64,000 nucleotides of DNA from Macrostomum hystrix (lineage: Eukaryota; Platyhelminthes; Macrostomidae): the NCBI GenBank assembly GCA_950097015.1, contig CATNEN010000001.1, positions 23,329,501-23,393,500 of the forward strand. The letters are read 5' to 3'. Below the pieces are notes generated by a model. That model made no database searches, was not told the origin of the DNA, and saw nothing but the letters and a program-made list of their open reading frames with translations. Made by a program: the position numbers and the translations under genes. Within the stretch, counting starts at the first letter, position 1. Each line of letters begins with the position of its first letter. Below are positions 18,101 through 30,349 of this stretch, piece after piece.

Positions 18101-21100
18101 TTAACGTTTTGACGTGCGCTATTGCTGCTGCTGATGCATGAGCTAGTGCCATATGCAGCCGAGTGAAGGAGTTGTAGCCTAGTGAAGGGTTGTAGCCTAG
18201 AGAAGGAGTTGTAGCCTAGTGAAGGGGTTGTATCCTAGTGAAGGGGTTGTATCCTAGTGAAGGGGTTGTATCCTAGTGAAGGAGTTGTAGCCTAGAGAAG
18301 GGGTTGTATCCTAGTGAAGGGGTTGTAGCCTAGTGAAGGGGTTGTATCCTAGTGAAGGGGTTGTATCCTAGTGAAGGGGTTGTATCCTAGTGAAGGGGTT
18401 GTATCCTAGTGAAGGGGTTGTATCCTAGTGAAGGGGTTGTATCCTAGTGAAGGGGTTGTATCCTAGTGAAGGGGTTGTATCCTAGTGAAGGGGTTGTATC
18501 CTAGTGAATGGGTTGTAGCCTAGTGAAGGGGTTGTAGCCTAGTGAAGGGGTTGTAGCCTAGTGAAGGGGTTGTATCCTAGTGAAGGGGTTGTATCCTAGT
18601 GAAGGGGTTGTATCCTAGTGAAGGGGTTGTATCCTAGTGAAGGGGTTGTATCCTAGTGAATGGGTTGTAGCCTAGTGAAGGGGTTGTAGCCTAGTGAAGG
18701 AGTTGTAGCCTAGTGAAGGGGTTGTATCCTAGTGAAGGGGTTGTAGCCTAGTGAAGGGGTTGTATCCTAGTGAAGGGGTTGTATCCTAGTGAAGGGGTTG
18801 TAGCCTAGTGAAGGGGTTGTATCCTAGTGAAGGGGTTGTATCCTAGTGAAGGGGTTGTAGCCTAGTGAAGGGGTTGTATCCTAGTGAAGGGGTTGTAGCC
18901 TAGTGAAGGGGTTGTATCCTAGTGAAGGGGTTGTATCCTAGTGAAGGAGTTGTAGCCTAGAGAAGGGGTTGTATCCTAGTGAAGGGGTTGTAGCCTAGTG
19001 AAGGGGTTGTATCCTAGTGAAGGGGTTGTATCCTAGTGAAGGGGTTGTATCCTAGTGAAGGGGTTGTATCCTAGTGAATGGGTTGTAGCCTAGTGAAGGG
19101 GTTGTAGCCTAGTGAAGGAGTTGTAGCCTAGTGAAGGGGTTGTATCCTAGTGAAGGGGTTGTATCCTAGTGAAGGAGTTGTAGCCTAGAGAAGGGGTTGT
19201 ATCCTAGTGAAGGGGTTGTATCCTAGTGAAGGGGTTGTATCCTAGTGAAGGAGTTGTAGCCTAGAGAAGGGGTTGTATCCTAGTGAAGGGGTTGTAGCCT
19301 AGTGAAGGGGTTGTATCCTAGTGAAGGGGTTGTATCCTAGTGAAGGGGTTGTATCCTAGTGAAGGAGTTGTAGCCTAGTGAAGGGGTTGTATCCTAGTGA
19401 AGGGGTTGTATCCTAGTGAAGGAGTTGTAGCCTAGAGAAGGGGTTGTATCCTAGTGAAGGGGTTGTAGCCTAGTGAAGGGGTTGTATCCTAGTGAAGGGG
19501 TTGTATCCTAGTGAAGGGGTTGTAGCCTAGTGAAGGGGTTGTATCCTAGTGAAGGGGTTGTATCCTAGTGAAGGAGTTGTAGCCTAGAGAAGGGGTTGTA
19601 TCCTAGTGAAGGGGTTGTAGCCTAGTGAAGGGGTTGTATCCTAGTGAAGGGGTTGTATCCTAGTGAAGGGGTTGTATCCTAGTGAATGGGTTGTATCCTA
19701 GTGAAGGGGTTGTAGCCTAGATAAGGGGTTGTATCCTAGTGAAGGGGTTGTAGCCTAGTGAAGGGGTTGTAGCCTAGATAAGGGGTTGTATCCTAGTGAA
19801 GGGGTTGTAGCCTAGTGAAGGGGTTGTATCCTAGTGAAGGGGTTGTATCCTAGTGAAGGGGTTGTAGAAGTGGTTGTATCCTAGTGAAGGGGTTGTATCC
19901 TAGTGAAGGGGTTGTAGCCTAGTGAAGGGGTTGTAGCCTAGTGAAGGGGTTGCAGCCTAGTAAAGGGGTTGTAGCCTAGTGAAGGGGTTGTATCCTAGTG
20001 AAGGGGTTGTAGCCTAGTGAAGGGGTTGTATCCTAGTGAAGGGGTTGTAGAAGTGGTTGTATCCTAGTGAAGGGGTTGTATCCTAGTGAAGGGGTTGTAG
20101 CCTAGTGAAGGGGTTGTAGCCTAGTGAAGGGGTTGCAGCCTAGTAAAGGGGTTGTAGCCTAGTGAAGGGGTTGTATCCTAGTGAAGGGGTTGTAGCCTTA
20201 TGGTTAGATTTTCGGAACCCTCACAACTTGAAGGTCCGGGGTTCGAATCCCGACTCCATTGGAGCAATCGGTGCCTCATTGTCTTGACACTTTACTCTGC
20301 ATTTAGTAGTTTGGTAACCCCAGTCCATGGACTGAACAGCCGTACGCAGCCTTCAGATGCGCCGTGCAATAGCTGCGGCTTTTGCTAAGTTTTGGCAGGT
20401 GTAATCAGTTATTAATGTTACAGTTTTCATAGGCCAGTGACCAGTGAAACCTATGAATTCGTGGTAATTTCTCATTTGTTCACTTATTTACAGCTAGCTA
20501 GACCTAGCTTTACAAATGAGCGATTGACCATAAGCGAAATTCTCTCTAGTTGACATAATAATTATCATTGAATGATCTGATGAACTGCGAAATACATTTG
20601 CTTATTCTGTTAGCTAGCATTGTGTACAACAACCTGTCAACTGTAACCTCAGTGGTATTGCATTGCCAACTTCAGCCAACCTATTAATATGTTTAATAGC
20701 GTTGTTCTGTTCCGCCAAATATTTTAATCGTTGTATGGTTCGGTTAGGTGATATTAAACATACACTTCTTAAATTAGACTAAATAACTTTTTAACGTATG
20801 CTTTAAACTACAATTTATAACAAAACATTACGAATTAATTTCTGTGCTTTTTTGCAAATCATTTAATTTTTAGGAACGAAAGAAAAATGATGTCACAGGT
20901 GGTGCATCAGTGAGTAAAATTGTGTTTTAAAATAACTCTTAATTTCACACTATTTTCTAGCTGTTAGACACAGAATCACACCTGTTCTACGCATGCCCAG
21001 CTGTGTTAGACACAGAATCACACCTGTTCTAAGCATGCCCAGCTGTGTTAGACACAGAATCACACCTGTTCTACGCATGCCCAGCTGTGTTAGACACAAT

Positions 21101-24100
21101 CACACCTGTTCTACGCATGCCCAGCTGTGTTAGACACAGAATCACACCTGTTCTACGCATGCCCAGCTGTGTTAGACACAGAATCACACCTGTTCTACGC
21201 ATGCCCAGCTGTGTTAGACACAGAATAACACCTGTTCTACGCATGCCCAGCTGTGTTAGACACAGAATCACACCTGTTCTAGGCATTTCCAACCGTGTTA
21301 GACACAGAATCACACTTGTTCTAGGCATTCCAACCCTGTTAGACACAGAATCTCACCTGTTCTAAGCTTTTCCGACCCTGTTAGACACAGAATCACACCT
21401 GTTCTAGGCATTTCCGACTCTGTTAGACACAGAATCACACCTGTTCTAGGCATCTCCAACCGTGTTAGACACAGAATCACACCTGTTCTAGGCATTTCCA
21501 ACCGTGTTAGACACAGAATCACACTTGTTCTAGGCATTCCAACCCTGTTAGACACAGAATCTCACCTGTTCTAAGCTTTTCCGACCCTGTTAGACACAGA
21601 ATCACACCTGTTCTAGGCATTTCCGACTCTGTTAGACACAGAATCACACCTGTTCTAGGCATCTCCAACCGTGTTAGACACAGAATCTCACCTGTTCTAA
21701 GCATTCCAACCCTGTTAGACACAGAATCACACCTGTTCTAGGCATTTCCAACCCTATTAGACACAGAATCACACCTGTTCTAAACATTTCCGACCCTGTT
21801 AGACACAGAATCACACCTGTTCTAAACATTTCCGACCCTGTTAGACACAGAATCACACCTTTTCTAGGCATCTCCAACCGTGTTAGACACAGAATCTCAC
21901 CTGTTCTAGGCATTTCCAACCGTGTTAGACACAGAATCACACCTGTTCTAGGCATTTCCAACCGTGTTAGACACAGAATCACACCTTTTCTAGGCATCTC
22001 CAACCGTGTTAGACACAGAATCACACCTTTTCTAGGCATCTCCAACCGTGTTAGACACAGAATCTCACCTGTTCTAAGCATTCCAACCGTGTTAGACACA
22101 GAATCACACCTGTTCTAGGCATTTCCAACCGTGTTAGACACAGAATCACACCTGTTCTAGGCATTTCCAACCGTGTTAGACACAGAATCACACCTGTTCT
22201 AGGCATTTCCAACCGTGTTAGACACAGAATCACACCTGTTCTACGCATGCCCAGCTGTGTTAGACACAGAATAACACCTGTTCTACGCATGCCCAGCTGT
22301 GTTAGACACAGAATCACACCTGTTCTACGCATGCCCAGCTGTGTTAGACACAGAATAACACCTGTTCTACGCATGCCCAGCTGTGTTAGACACAGAATCA
22401 CACCTGTTCTAGGCATTTCCAACCGTGTTAGACACAGAATCACACTTGTTCTAGGCATTCCAACCCTGTTAGACACAGAATCTCACCTGTTCTAAGCTTT
22501 TCCGACCCTGTTAGACACAGAATCACACCTGTTCTAAACATTTCCGACCCTGTTAGACACAGAATCACACCTTTTCTAGGCATCTCCAACCGTGTTAGAC
22601 ACAGAATCTCACCTGTTCTAGGCATTTCCGACTCTGTTAGACACAGAATCACACCTGTTCTAGGCATCTCCAACCGTGTTAGACACAGAATCACACCTTT
22701 TCTAGGCATCTCCAACCGTGTTAGACACAGAATCTCACCTGTTCTAAGCATTCCAACCGTGTTAGACACAGAATCACACCTGTTCTAGGCATTTCCAACC
22801 GTGTTAGACACAGAATCACACCTGTTCTAGGCATTTCCAACCGTGTTAGACACAGAATCACACCTGTTCTAGGCATTTCCAACCGTGTTAGACACAGAAT
22901 CACACCTGTTCTAGGCATTTCCAACCGTGTTAGACACAGAATCACACCTGTTCTAGGCATTTCCGACCGTGTTAGACACAGAATCTCACCTGTTCTAAGC
23001 ATTCCAACCGTGTTAGACACAGAATCACACCTGTTCTAGGCATTTCCGACCGTGTTAGACACAGAATCTCACCTGTTCTAAGCATTCCAACCGTGTTAGA
23101 CACAGAATCACACCTGTTCTAGGCATTTCCAACCCTATTAGACACAGAATCACACCTGTTCTAAACATTTCCGACCCTGTTAGACACCAAATCACACCTG
23201 TTCTAATCATTTCCGACCCTGTTAGACACAGAATCACACCTTTTCTAGGCATTTCCAACCGTGTTAGACACCGAATCACTCCTGTTCTAGGCATCTCCAA
23301 CCGTGTTAGACACAATCACTCCTGTTCTCAAGTTGTCGACGTGTTCACGTTAGACACTTCATCTCACCTGTAATTTTCAGAGCGAACTCATCGACACCGC
23401 TTTCTCGTCTGGCTCCGATCCATGGGCCACACCTGTTACCGCAACCGCATCAGCGTCCCTAGCAACCGGTGGTGGCCAGTTGCCTAGCAACGGCTTCAAC
23501 AGCGGCGCAGATCCTTGGGGCGGCTCTGCTGTCGTTTCGTCCTCCGAAGACCCGTGGGGTGGCTCTGGCGCAGTTGGCGGCCATTCCGCTATTGATTCAG
23601 GTAAATAAAACAGGCTCTATTCATGTTTCAGAAATGGTATAATGCAGAACAAAAAACACCACTGGCAGCCTTTTCAACAGCTCCGGCATCGAGCAGCATC
23701 GATCCTTGGTCAGCGGCTACCTCTGCAGCCCCGACTGCCAGCGTGGCGTCTTCTCAGCCGCCGGCCAGGCAAGCGCCGATGGACGAATTCGATTTCCTGG
23801 GCACGCGGGATGCTTCCGGAAGCGGCTTTGCCACTGCGGGTGAGAAGCTGTTTGTTCTAGATCTAGTATTCCTTCATTGTTCTAGATCTAGTAGTCCTTA
23901 ATTGTTCTAGATCTAGTAGTCCTTCATTGTTCTGGATCTTGTAGTCCTTCATTGTTCTGGATCTTGTAGTCCTTCATTGTTCTGGATCTTGTAGTCCTTC
24001 ATTGTTCTGGATCTTGTAGTCCTTTAGTGTTCTATATCTAGTTGTCCTTCATTGTTCTATATCTAGTAGTCCTTTAGTGTTCTAGATCTAGTAGTCTTTC

Positions 24101-27100
24101 ATTTTTCTAGATCTAGTAGTCCTACATTGTTCTAGATCTAGTAGTCCTTCATTGTTCTAGATCTAGTAGTCCTTCATTGTTCTAGATCTAGCTAGTAGTC
24201 CTTCATTGTTCTAGATCTAGTAGTCCTTCATTGTTCTAGATCTAGTAGTCCTTCATTGTTCTAGATCTAGCTAGTAGTCCTTCATTGTTCTAGATCTAGT
24301 AGTCCTTCATTGTTCTAGATCTAGTAGTCCTTCATTGTTCTAGATCTAGTAGTCCTTTAGTGTTCTAGATCTAGTAGTCCTTCATTGTTCTAGATCTAGT
24401 AGTCCTTCATTGTTCTAGATCTAGTAGTCCTTAATTGTTCTAGATCTAGTAGTCCTTCATTGTTCTGGATCTTGTAGTCCTTCATTGTTCTGGATCTTGT
24501 AGTCCTTTAGTGTTCTATATCTAGTTGTCCTTCATTGTTCTATATCTAGTAGTCCTTTAGTGTTCTAGATCTAGTAGTCTTTCATTGTTCTAGATCTAGT
24601 AGTCCTTCATTGTTCTAGATCTAGTAGTCCTTCATTGTTCTAGATCTAGCTAGTAGTCCTTCATTGTTCTAGATCTAGCTAGTAGTCCTACATTGTTCTA
24701 GATCTAGTAGTCCTTCATTGTTCTAGATCTAGTAGTCCTTCATTGTTCTAGATCTAGCTAGTAGTCCTTCATTGTTCTAGATCTAGTAGTCCTTCATTGT
24801 TCTAGATCTAGTAGTCCTTCATTGTTCTAGATCTAGCTAGTAGTCCTTCATTGTTCTAGATCTAGTAGTCCTTCATTGTTCTAGATCTAGTAGTCCTTCA
24901 TTGTTCTAGATCTAGTAGTCCTTTAGTGTTCTAGATCTAGTAGTCCTTCATTGTTCTAGATCTAGTAGTCCTTCATTGTTCTAGATCTAGTAGTCCTTAA
25001 TTGTTCTAGATCTAGTAGTCCTTCATTGTTCTGGATCTTGTAGTCCTTCATTGTTCTGGATCTTGTAGTCCTTTAGTGTTCTATATCTAGTTGTCCTTCA
25101 TTGTTCTATATCTAGTAGTCCTTTAGTGTTCTAGATCTAGTAGTCTTTCATTGTTCTAGATCTAGTAGTCCTTCATTGTTCTAGATCTAGTAGTCCTTCA
25201 TTGTTCTAGATCTAGCTAGTAGTCCTTCATTGTTCTAGATCTAGCTAGTAGTCCTTCATTGTTCTAGATCTAGCTAGTAGTCCTTCATTGTTCTAGATCT
25301 AGCTAGTAGTCCTTCATTGTTCTAGATCTAGCTAGTAGTCCTTCATTGTTCTAGATCTAGCTAGTAGTCCTTCATTGTTCTAGATCTAGCTAGTAGTCCT
25401 TCATTGTTCTAGATCTAGCTAGTAGTCCTTCATTGTTCTAGATCTAGCTAGTAGTCCTTCATTGTTCTAGATCTAGCTAGTAGTCCTTCATTGTTCTAGA
25501 TCTAGCTAGTAGTCCTTCATTGTTCTAGATCTAGTAGTCCTTTAGTGTTCTAGATCTAGTAGCCCTTTACTGTTCTATATCTAGTTGTCCTTCATTGTTC
25601 TATATCTAGTAGTCCTTTAGTGTTCTAGATCTAGTAGTCCTTCATTGTTCTAGATCTAGTAGTCCTTCATTGTTCTAGATCTAGTAGTCCTTCATTGTTC
25701 TAGATCTAGTTGTCCTTCATTGTTCTAGATCTAGTAGTTCTTAATTGTTCTATATCTAGTTGTCCTTCATTGTTCTATATCTAGTAGTCCTTTAGTGTTC
25801 TACATCTAGTAGTCCTTCATTGTTCTAGATCTTGTAGCCCTTTACTGTTCTATATCTAGTTGTCCTTCATTGTTCTAGATCTAGTTGTCCTTTAGTGTTC
25901 TAGATCTAGTAGTCCTTTATTGTTCTAGATCTAGTAGTTCTTAATTGTTCTAGATCTAGTAGTCCTTTAGTGTTCTATATCTAGTTGTCCTTCACTGTTC
26001 TATATCTAGTTGTCCTTCATTGTTCTAGATCTAGTAGTCCTTAATTGTTCTGGATCTTGTAGTCCTTCATTGTTCTACATCTAGTAGTCCTTCATTGTTC
26101 TAGAACAATGAACATTTAGTTTTCTAGTCTAATAGCCTATTAAATACATTTTCCTACTAGATCTAGAAGCCCTCATAACAACATACCAATTCCCAATTTC
26201 AATTCCCTCCATAGCAAACGCATTCGGCGATGCTAGCTCCGGTATGGTCGGCAGCGGCTCCCAAGGCGACCTTCTAGGCGGCGGTGGAGGCGGTTTCGCA
26301 GATCCGTACTCCCAGATGATGGCTCAGCAGCAGCAGCAGCCAGCTAGGGCCAAGTCAGCCATGGATTTCTTAGGCGAGCATGGCGGCCTTGTTAACCTTG
26401 ATAGTTTGGTCACTAAGCCCAAGGGTGAGTTGATTTTTGTATGCTATTTTCTCATTTGTTTAATTCAGTTTCTGCCATTTTCTCATTTGTTTAATTCAGT
26501 TTCTGCCATTTTCTCATTTGTTTAATTCAGTTTCTGCCATTTTCTCATTTGTTTAATTCAGTTTCTGCCATTTTCTCATTTGTTTAATTCAGTTTCTGTC
26601 ATTTTCTCATTTGTTTAATTCAGTTTCTGCCATTTTCTCATTTGTTTAATTCAGTTTCTGCCATTTTCTCATTTGTTTAATTCAGTTTCTGCCATTTTCT
26701 CATTTGTTTCATTCAGTTTCTGCCATTTTCTCATTTGTTTAATTCAGTTTCTGCCATTTTCTCATTTGTTTAATTCAGTTTCTGCCATTTTCTCATTTGT
26801 TTAATTCAGTTTCTGCCATTTTCTCATTTGTTTAATTCAGTTTCTGCCATTTTCTCATTTGTTTAATTCAGTTTCTGCCATTTTTACACGCATATTTTAC
26901 CCGCACCCAACTGCAGCAGCGGAGCCATTGTTTAACGTGTTCGGTAAATTGTCAGCAATTTATGATTGCATGCTTCGATGCTTTGTCATTATATTATATA
27001 ATTCTATTGTGTTCATCTTCAGTTTAGATACTTTAGGGCAACAGTTATTTACCATCTAACATTGTTCAGATTAACCAATGCCCAGTTAGTCGCAATGCAC

Positions 27101-28521
27101 GATTGTGACGGGACAGTATAAGAATTGCCAATAACTTTGCATGCGCTATTTTTTGTGCTGTAAAAGCTGGTTGTTTAACACTAAAATCTGAAATCTGCTT
27201 AAACTGGAATCAGCCCAGTCTAGAATCAGCCCAATCTAGAATCAGCCCAATCTAGAATCAGCCCAGTCTAGAATCAGCCCAATCTAGAATCAGCCCAGTC
27301 TAGAAACCGCCAAATCTAGAATCAGCCCAGTCTAGAATCAGCCCAGTCTAGAATCAGCCCAATCTAGAATCAGACCAGTCTAGAATCAGCCCAATCTAGA
27401 ATCAGCCCAGTCTAGAAACCGCCAAATCTAGAATCAGCCCAGTCTAGAATCAGCCCAGTCTAGAATCAGACCAGTCTAGAATCAGCCCAGTCTAGAAACC
27501 GCCAAATCTAGAATCAGCCCAGTCTAGAATCAGCCCAGTCTAGAATCAGCCCAGTCTAGAATCAGCCCAGTCTAGAATCAGCCCAGTCTAGAATCAGCCC
27601 AGTCTAGAAACCGCCAAATCTAGAATCAGCCCAATCCAGAATCTGCCCAATCCAGAATCAACCCAATCCAGAATCAGCCCAATTCAGAATCAGTCCAATT
27701 CAGAATCTGCCCGATTCAGAATCAGCCCAATCTAAAATCAGCCTAGTCTAGAAACTGTCCAATCCATAATCTGCCCAATCCAGAATCTGCCCAATCCAGA
27801 ATCAACCCAATCCAGAATCAGCCCAATCCAGAATCTGCCCAATCTAAAATCAGCCCAATCTAGAATCAGTCTAGTCTAGAAACTGCCCGATCCAGAATCT
27901 GCCCAATCTAGAATCAGCCCAGTTTAGAAACCGCCAAATCTAGAATCAGCCCAGTCTCTAAACCGCCAAATCTACTCGTAGAATTAGCCCAATCCAGAAT
28001 CTGCCCAATCCAGAATCAGCCCAGTCTCGAAACCGCCAAATCTAGAATTAGCCCAATCCAGAATCTGCCAATTCAGAATCAGCCCAATCCAGAATCTGCC
28101 AATCCAGAATCTGCCAATTCAGAATCAGCCCAATCCAGAATCTGCCTCGCTGAAAACTGCCAAAAACTCCGCAGGTTCCGCCGGTGCCTCGAATCCCTTC
28201 GGCGGCGGCGTCAGCGTGTTTGGCAATGCGGGCCCAGCCGGTCGGTCGCCCTCTGCAGCGGCCAATCCGTTCCAGCAGCAGCAGCACGCAGCCGGGCCGA
28301 CCCTAGCGGAGTTGCAGCATCGCCAGCAACAGCAATCTTCCGCGGGCTTTCAATCCAACGATTTCTCCGGAGGCCTACCGCCGCCGCTGATACAGGCGCC
28401 ACAGCAGCAGCCGCTCTTCAATGCGCCCGTGATGAACAACTACCCGGCTGCCAACAATCCCTGGGGCGCTCACGCGCAACAACAGCAGCAGCAGCAGCAG
28501 GCGTTCAATCCGTTTCTATAG
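15194..28521 (+). CDS. Epsin (ENTH-domain endocytic clathrin adaptor), 565 aa, 7 exons
   Basis: Exons 15194-15690, 16566-16782, 20874-20909, 23381-23600, 23669-23839, 26215-26424 and 28175-28521 join in phase at GT/AG sites (1698 nt). Exon 1 is an ENTH domain (KRNLKNIVHNYSDAQVKVRE, then DPWGPSSTLMSEISD and NWRHVYKALVLLEYLI), which in epsins binds PtdIns(4,5)P2 and bends membrane. Exon 2 has two ubiquitin-interacting motifs (EDLQLQLALAISREE, EELKLKMALEASKKE; residues about 193 and 222). Exons 4-5 carry four DPW motifs for AP-2. Exon 6 has a clathrin-box-like LVNLD in FLGEHGGLVNLDSLV. Exon 7 has three NPF motifs for EH proteins, the last at the C-terminus (NPFL-stop). Order and length match animal epsins (EPN1 / liquid facets). 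Exon 3 is a 36-nt microexon, the least certain exon. All introns except the 68-bp fourth contain minisatellites. Confidence 0.95.
15841..16425 (+). repeat. 40-bp minisatellite in epsin intron 1, carrying a 5' splice-site consensus in each unit
   Basis: About 14 copies of a 40-bp unit with the segment TTGATTGACAGGTAAGAGTA. Each copy holds CAG/GTAAGA, a near-perfect donor. The true donor of exon 1 (CTGACAG/GTGAGA at 15690) and a second ATGGACAGGTGTAA 30 bp later resemble the unit. Confidence 0.95.
16783..17210. other. Epsin intron 2, left part
   Basis: Unique-looking intronic sequence. I recognise no gene or repeat. Confidence 0.4.
17215..17402 (+). repeat. SINE family B, 5'-truncated copy
   Basis: Contains the family body AAGGCACAGTGAGAGTGTAC...CTGCCTGATCATGAGAAAG and the tail TCAGGAGTCAGCGGAATGGG...GTCTAGTGTCACCAAATGATG, shared with the copies at 38.8, 45.8, 54.0, 55.4 and 60.1 kb. 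The tRNA-like head is degenerate (GGCTCGAACCACATTC). Confidence 0.8.
18156..20189 (+). repeat. 19-bp minisatellite (about 105 copies) in epsin intron 2
   Basis: Unit GGTTGTAGCCTAGTGAAGG with a common variant TATCCTAGTG. The array runs without a break into a family A SINE whose first bases are GGTTGTAGCCTTATGG; intact copy 1 starts GGTTGTAGCCTAGTGGG. The unit is therefore the SINE's 5' head, including part of its A box. Larger blocks of 5-15 units recur, so the array has higher-order structure. Confidence 0.96.
20189..20410 (+). repeat. SINE family A, copy 2 (internally deleted)
   Basis: Head GGTTGTAGCCTTATGGTTAG with B box GGTTCGAATCCCGACTCC, a shortened body (TTGTCTTGACACTTTACTCTGCATT), and the family tail CCATGGACTGAACAGCCGTACGCAGCC...GCAGGTGTAAT. 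It abuts the 19-bp array. Confidence 0.85.
20956..23345 (+). repeat. 42-bp minisatellite (about 56 copies) in epsin intron 3
   Basis: Unit made of GTTAGACACAGAATCACACC plus TGTTCTAGGCATTTCCAACC and GT, with two main variants (CGCATGCCCAGCTGT or GGCATTTCCAACCGT endings). The array begins about 45 bp after the microexon donor and ends about 35 bp before exon 4. Because 42 is a multiple of 3, both strands show long spurious ORFs. Confidence 0.96.
23855..26105 (+). repeat. 25/29-bp minisatellite (about 85 copies) in epsin intron 5
   Basis: Unit TCTAGATCTAGTAGTCCTTC + ATTGT, with a 29-bp form carrying an extra CTAG. Each unit holds the palindrome CTAGATCTAG. It starts about 15 bp after the exon 5 donor. 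Blocks of around 480-570 bp recur, indicating higher-order duplication. Confidence 0.95.
26440..26882 (+). repeat. 31-bp minisatellite (about 14 copies) in epsin intron 6
   Basis: Unit containing TTTCTGCCATTTTCTCATTT and GTTTAATTCAG. It begins about 15 bp after the exon 6 donor. Each unit resembles a 3' splice site (pyrimidine-rich stretch, then TTTAATTCAG). Confidence 0.95.
27205..28150 (+). repeat. 16-bp minisatellite (about 58 copies) ending beside epsin exon 7
   Basis: Unit AATCAGCCCAGTCTAG, with variants such as AATCTGCCCAATCCAG. The array stops about 25 bp before the exon 7 acceptor (CTCCGCAG at 28174). Confidence 0.95.
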
Positions 28522-29679
28522 TGAAATCTACTTTAATTTTTTTCTCTTTCCACCGCGGACAGTCTAGAGTCAATGCGAGCGAGACAGATTTTTTAAGTCG
28601 CTTATTTTCTTAGTAGTTTACACACAGTTTCTCATACATTCTGTTGTCTGTATTGTGTGCGTTTTGAGACTGGTTGTGTTTTTGTAGTTTTCGATCGTTT
28701 TAAGCTAAACTTAACTAGAGCGTAAAATTTTATTTATGACTAAAATAGACATATTCTAAGGGTTTAGAAAGTTTAAATTATTATAAATTTAGTAATTACT
28801 AAATTTCTTTGTTCTTGTTATTGGTTCGAACTCGCGACCTTACTGTTACGAGTCCAGTGCCTTTCGACATCACTCTACGGCTCCGCGCTATATTGAATTA
28901 CGAGTTTGATTGGCTCCTTAAGGGAATGAAAATTATAATATTTTTCTATACATGTCGGCTAGTAATTTTTTAAACTTCATCAAATAATTTCTGTGCTTTT
29001 TTAGAAGCCAATCAGTTTGTTTGGTCCTTATGGGAATTTATCTTACTTTAATACATTATTTTTGTGAATTCTTAATCTTCTGCTTCACTTGGCTACTATC
29101 TCGAGAATTACTTTTCACTGTTTGTATACCTTAATAATTTTTTTCCATATAATGTTTTATTTTATCGACTTATTTTGTTGTTTTCTGTAGCGATTTTGGA
29201 CAAAAATATTTATTTATTGTGATAATTTAAAACCTATTCAACTGCTTTTTATTAATTTATTACATTTTTAGGTCGTTGTCGGGTAATTCGGCTTACAATT
29301 ACATTACACTACTATTAGTAGATTGCAAGCGAGAAAAATTGTCATTTATTTTTCTTTGTGCCATTTGTATCCAATTATTTTAAATTTGATCAATTGATTA
29401 AAAACAGGCAATTATTGTTTTTAAAAGACCTATATTCAGAGGCCAAAGCAATGCCTAATTATGCTTATTTTTGCTTCAACTTGGCTTTCTTGTTAATTTT
29501 AGTTTTTTAACTCAGCAGTAACGCGTGGTGAATTTCGATTTACTCACCTCGTCTCTTCTTAATGCCACAAAACTGCTTGATTTTTCCTGTCTTTTAATTC
29601 ATTTTATATCTTCCTTTCAAATTTGTACACATAATTTTGTGTTATCCACTGTTAATGCGTACATATATGCCTGTCTGGC

Positions 29680-29716
<37 letters not shown>

Positions 29717-30300
29717 GGTCATTGCTAGTAGTCTAGTTGGCAGTAATATATAATTCAATTGAAATCATTATTTGTAATAATTCTGTTATGCTACTGACTC
29801 AAGTAGTATAATTCTACCGGTAATGGAAGATGGCAAAATTGAATGACTAAACAAATGATAACTTTGAATTCGATTTAGTCTTCTGTGTTAGATTTTCACT
29901 GCTATTATATTTGTTCTATTTCGTACTGTGCAATAATAGTAATATTGTATTGTGCTGTCTAATATTCTAATTTATTATTATTTGCGTCTGAATGGTTTGT
30001 TGACTGGTCTGTACTAATTATCTGAAAAATAATTAGTAAAGAAAATTATAAATCAATCTATTCACAATTCACTCTAATTTGGCACAATGAATCAATGTTT
30101 ACTTTATTGTTACAAAACACCAGACCTGTACTTTTATTCCCATCTGTTTATGTAGCTGTCTTATTTCTTAAAATAATTAATAATCTTATCTTTTTTTAAT
30201 AAAACCACGAATAAATTTTTTGTGTTTTTAAGGACAAGCACTTGGTCGATTGAATTCGCGCTAAAAGTTACAAATTATCACTACTTTTTGTTTTTTTATC
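28522..30300. other. Epsin 3' UTR and intergenic sequence
   Basis: AT-rich. Contains a (GTCT)n microsatellite at about 29669-29717 and a degenerate tRNA-like segment on the minus strand at about 28820-28890 (GAGTTCGAACC box). No gene recognised. Confidence 0.4.
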
Positions 30301-30349
30301 ATACTTTCTTTGCAAGCTGTTAATCCGCTAAAAATAGGGATGTTTCTTT

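Noticed and set aside
18156-20189. CRISPR-like direct repeats
   Set aside because: Units are contiguous with no spacers and the context is an animal intron; the same applies to all other arrays here.
20956-23345. Long ORFs on both strands encoding repeated MPSCVRHRITPVLR / LEMPRTGVILCLTR peptides
   Set aside because: They are read-throughs of the 42-bp intronic array; the period is a multiple of three, so open frames arise automatically.
28820-28890. Minus-strand tRNA gene with a GTTCGAACC box
   Set aside because: Acceptor and T stems do not pair and the anticodon loop lacks the conserved U; at most a tRNA-derived relic.
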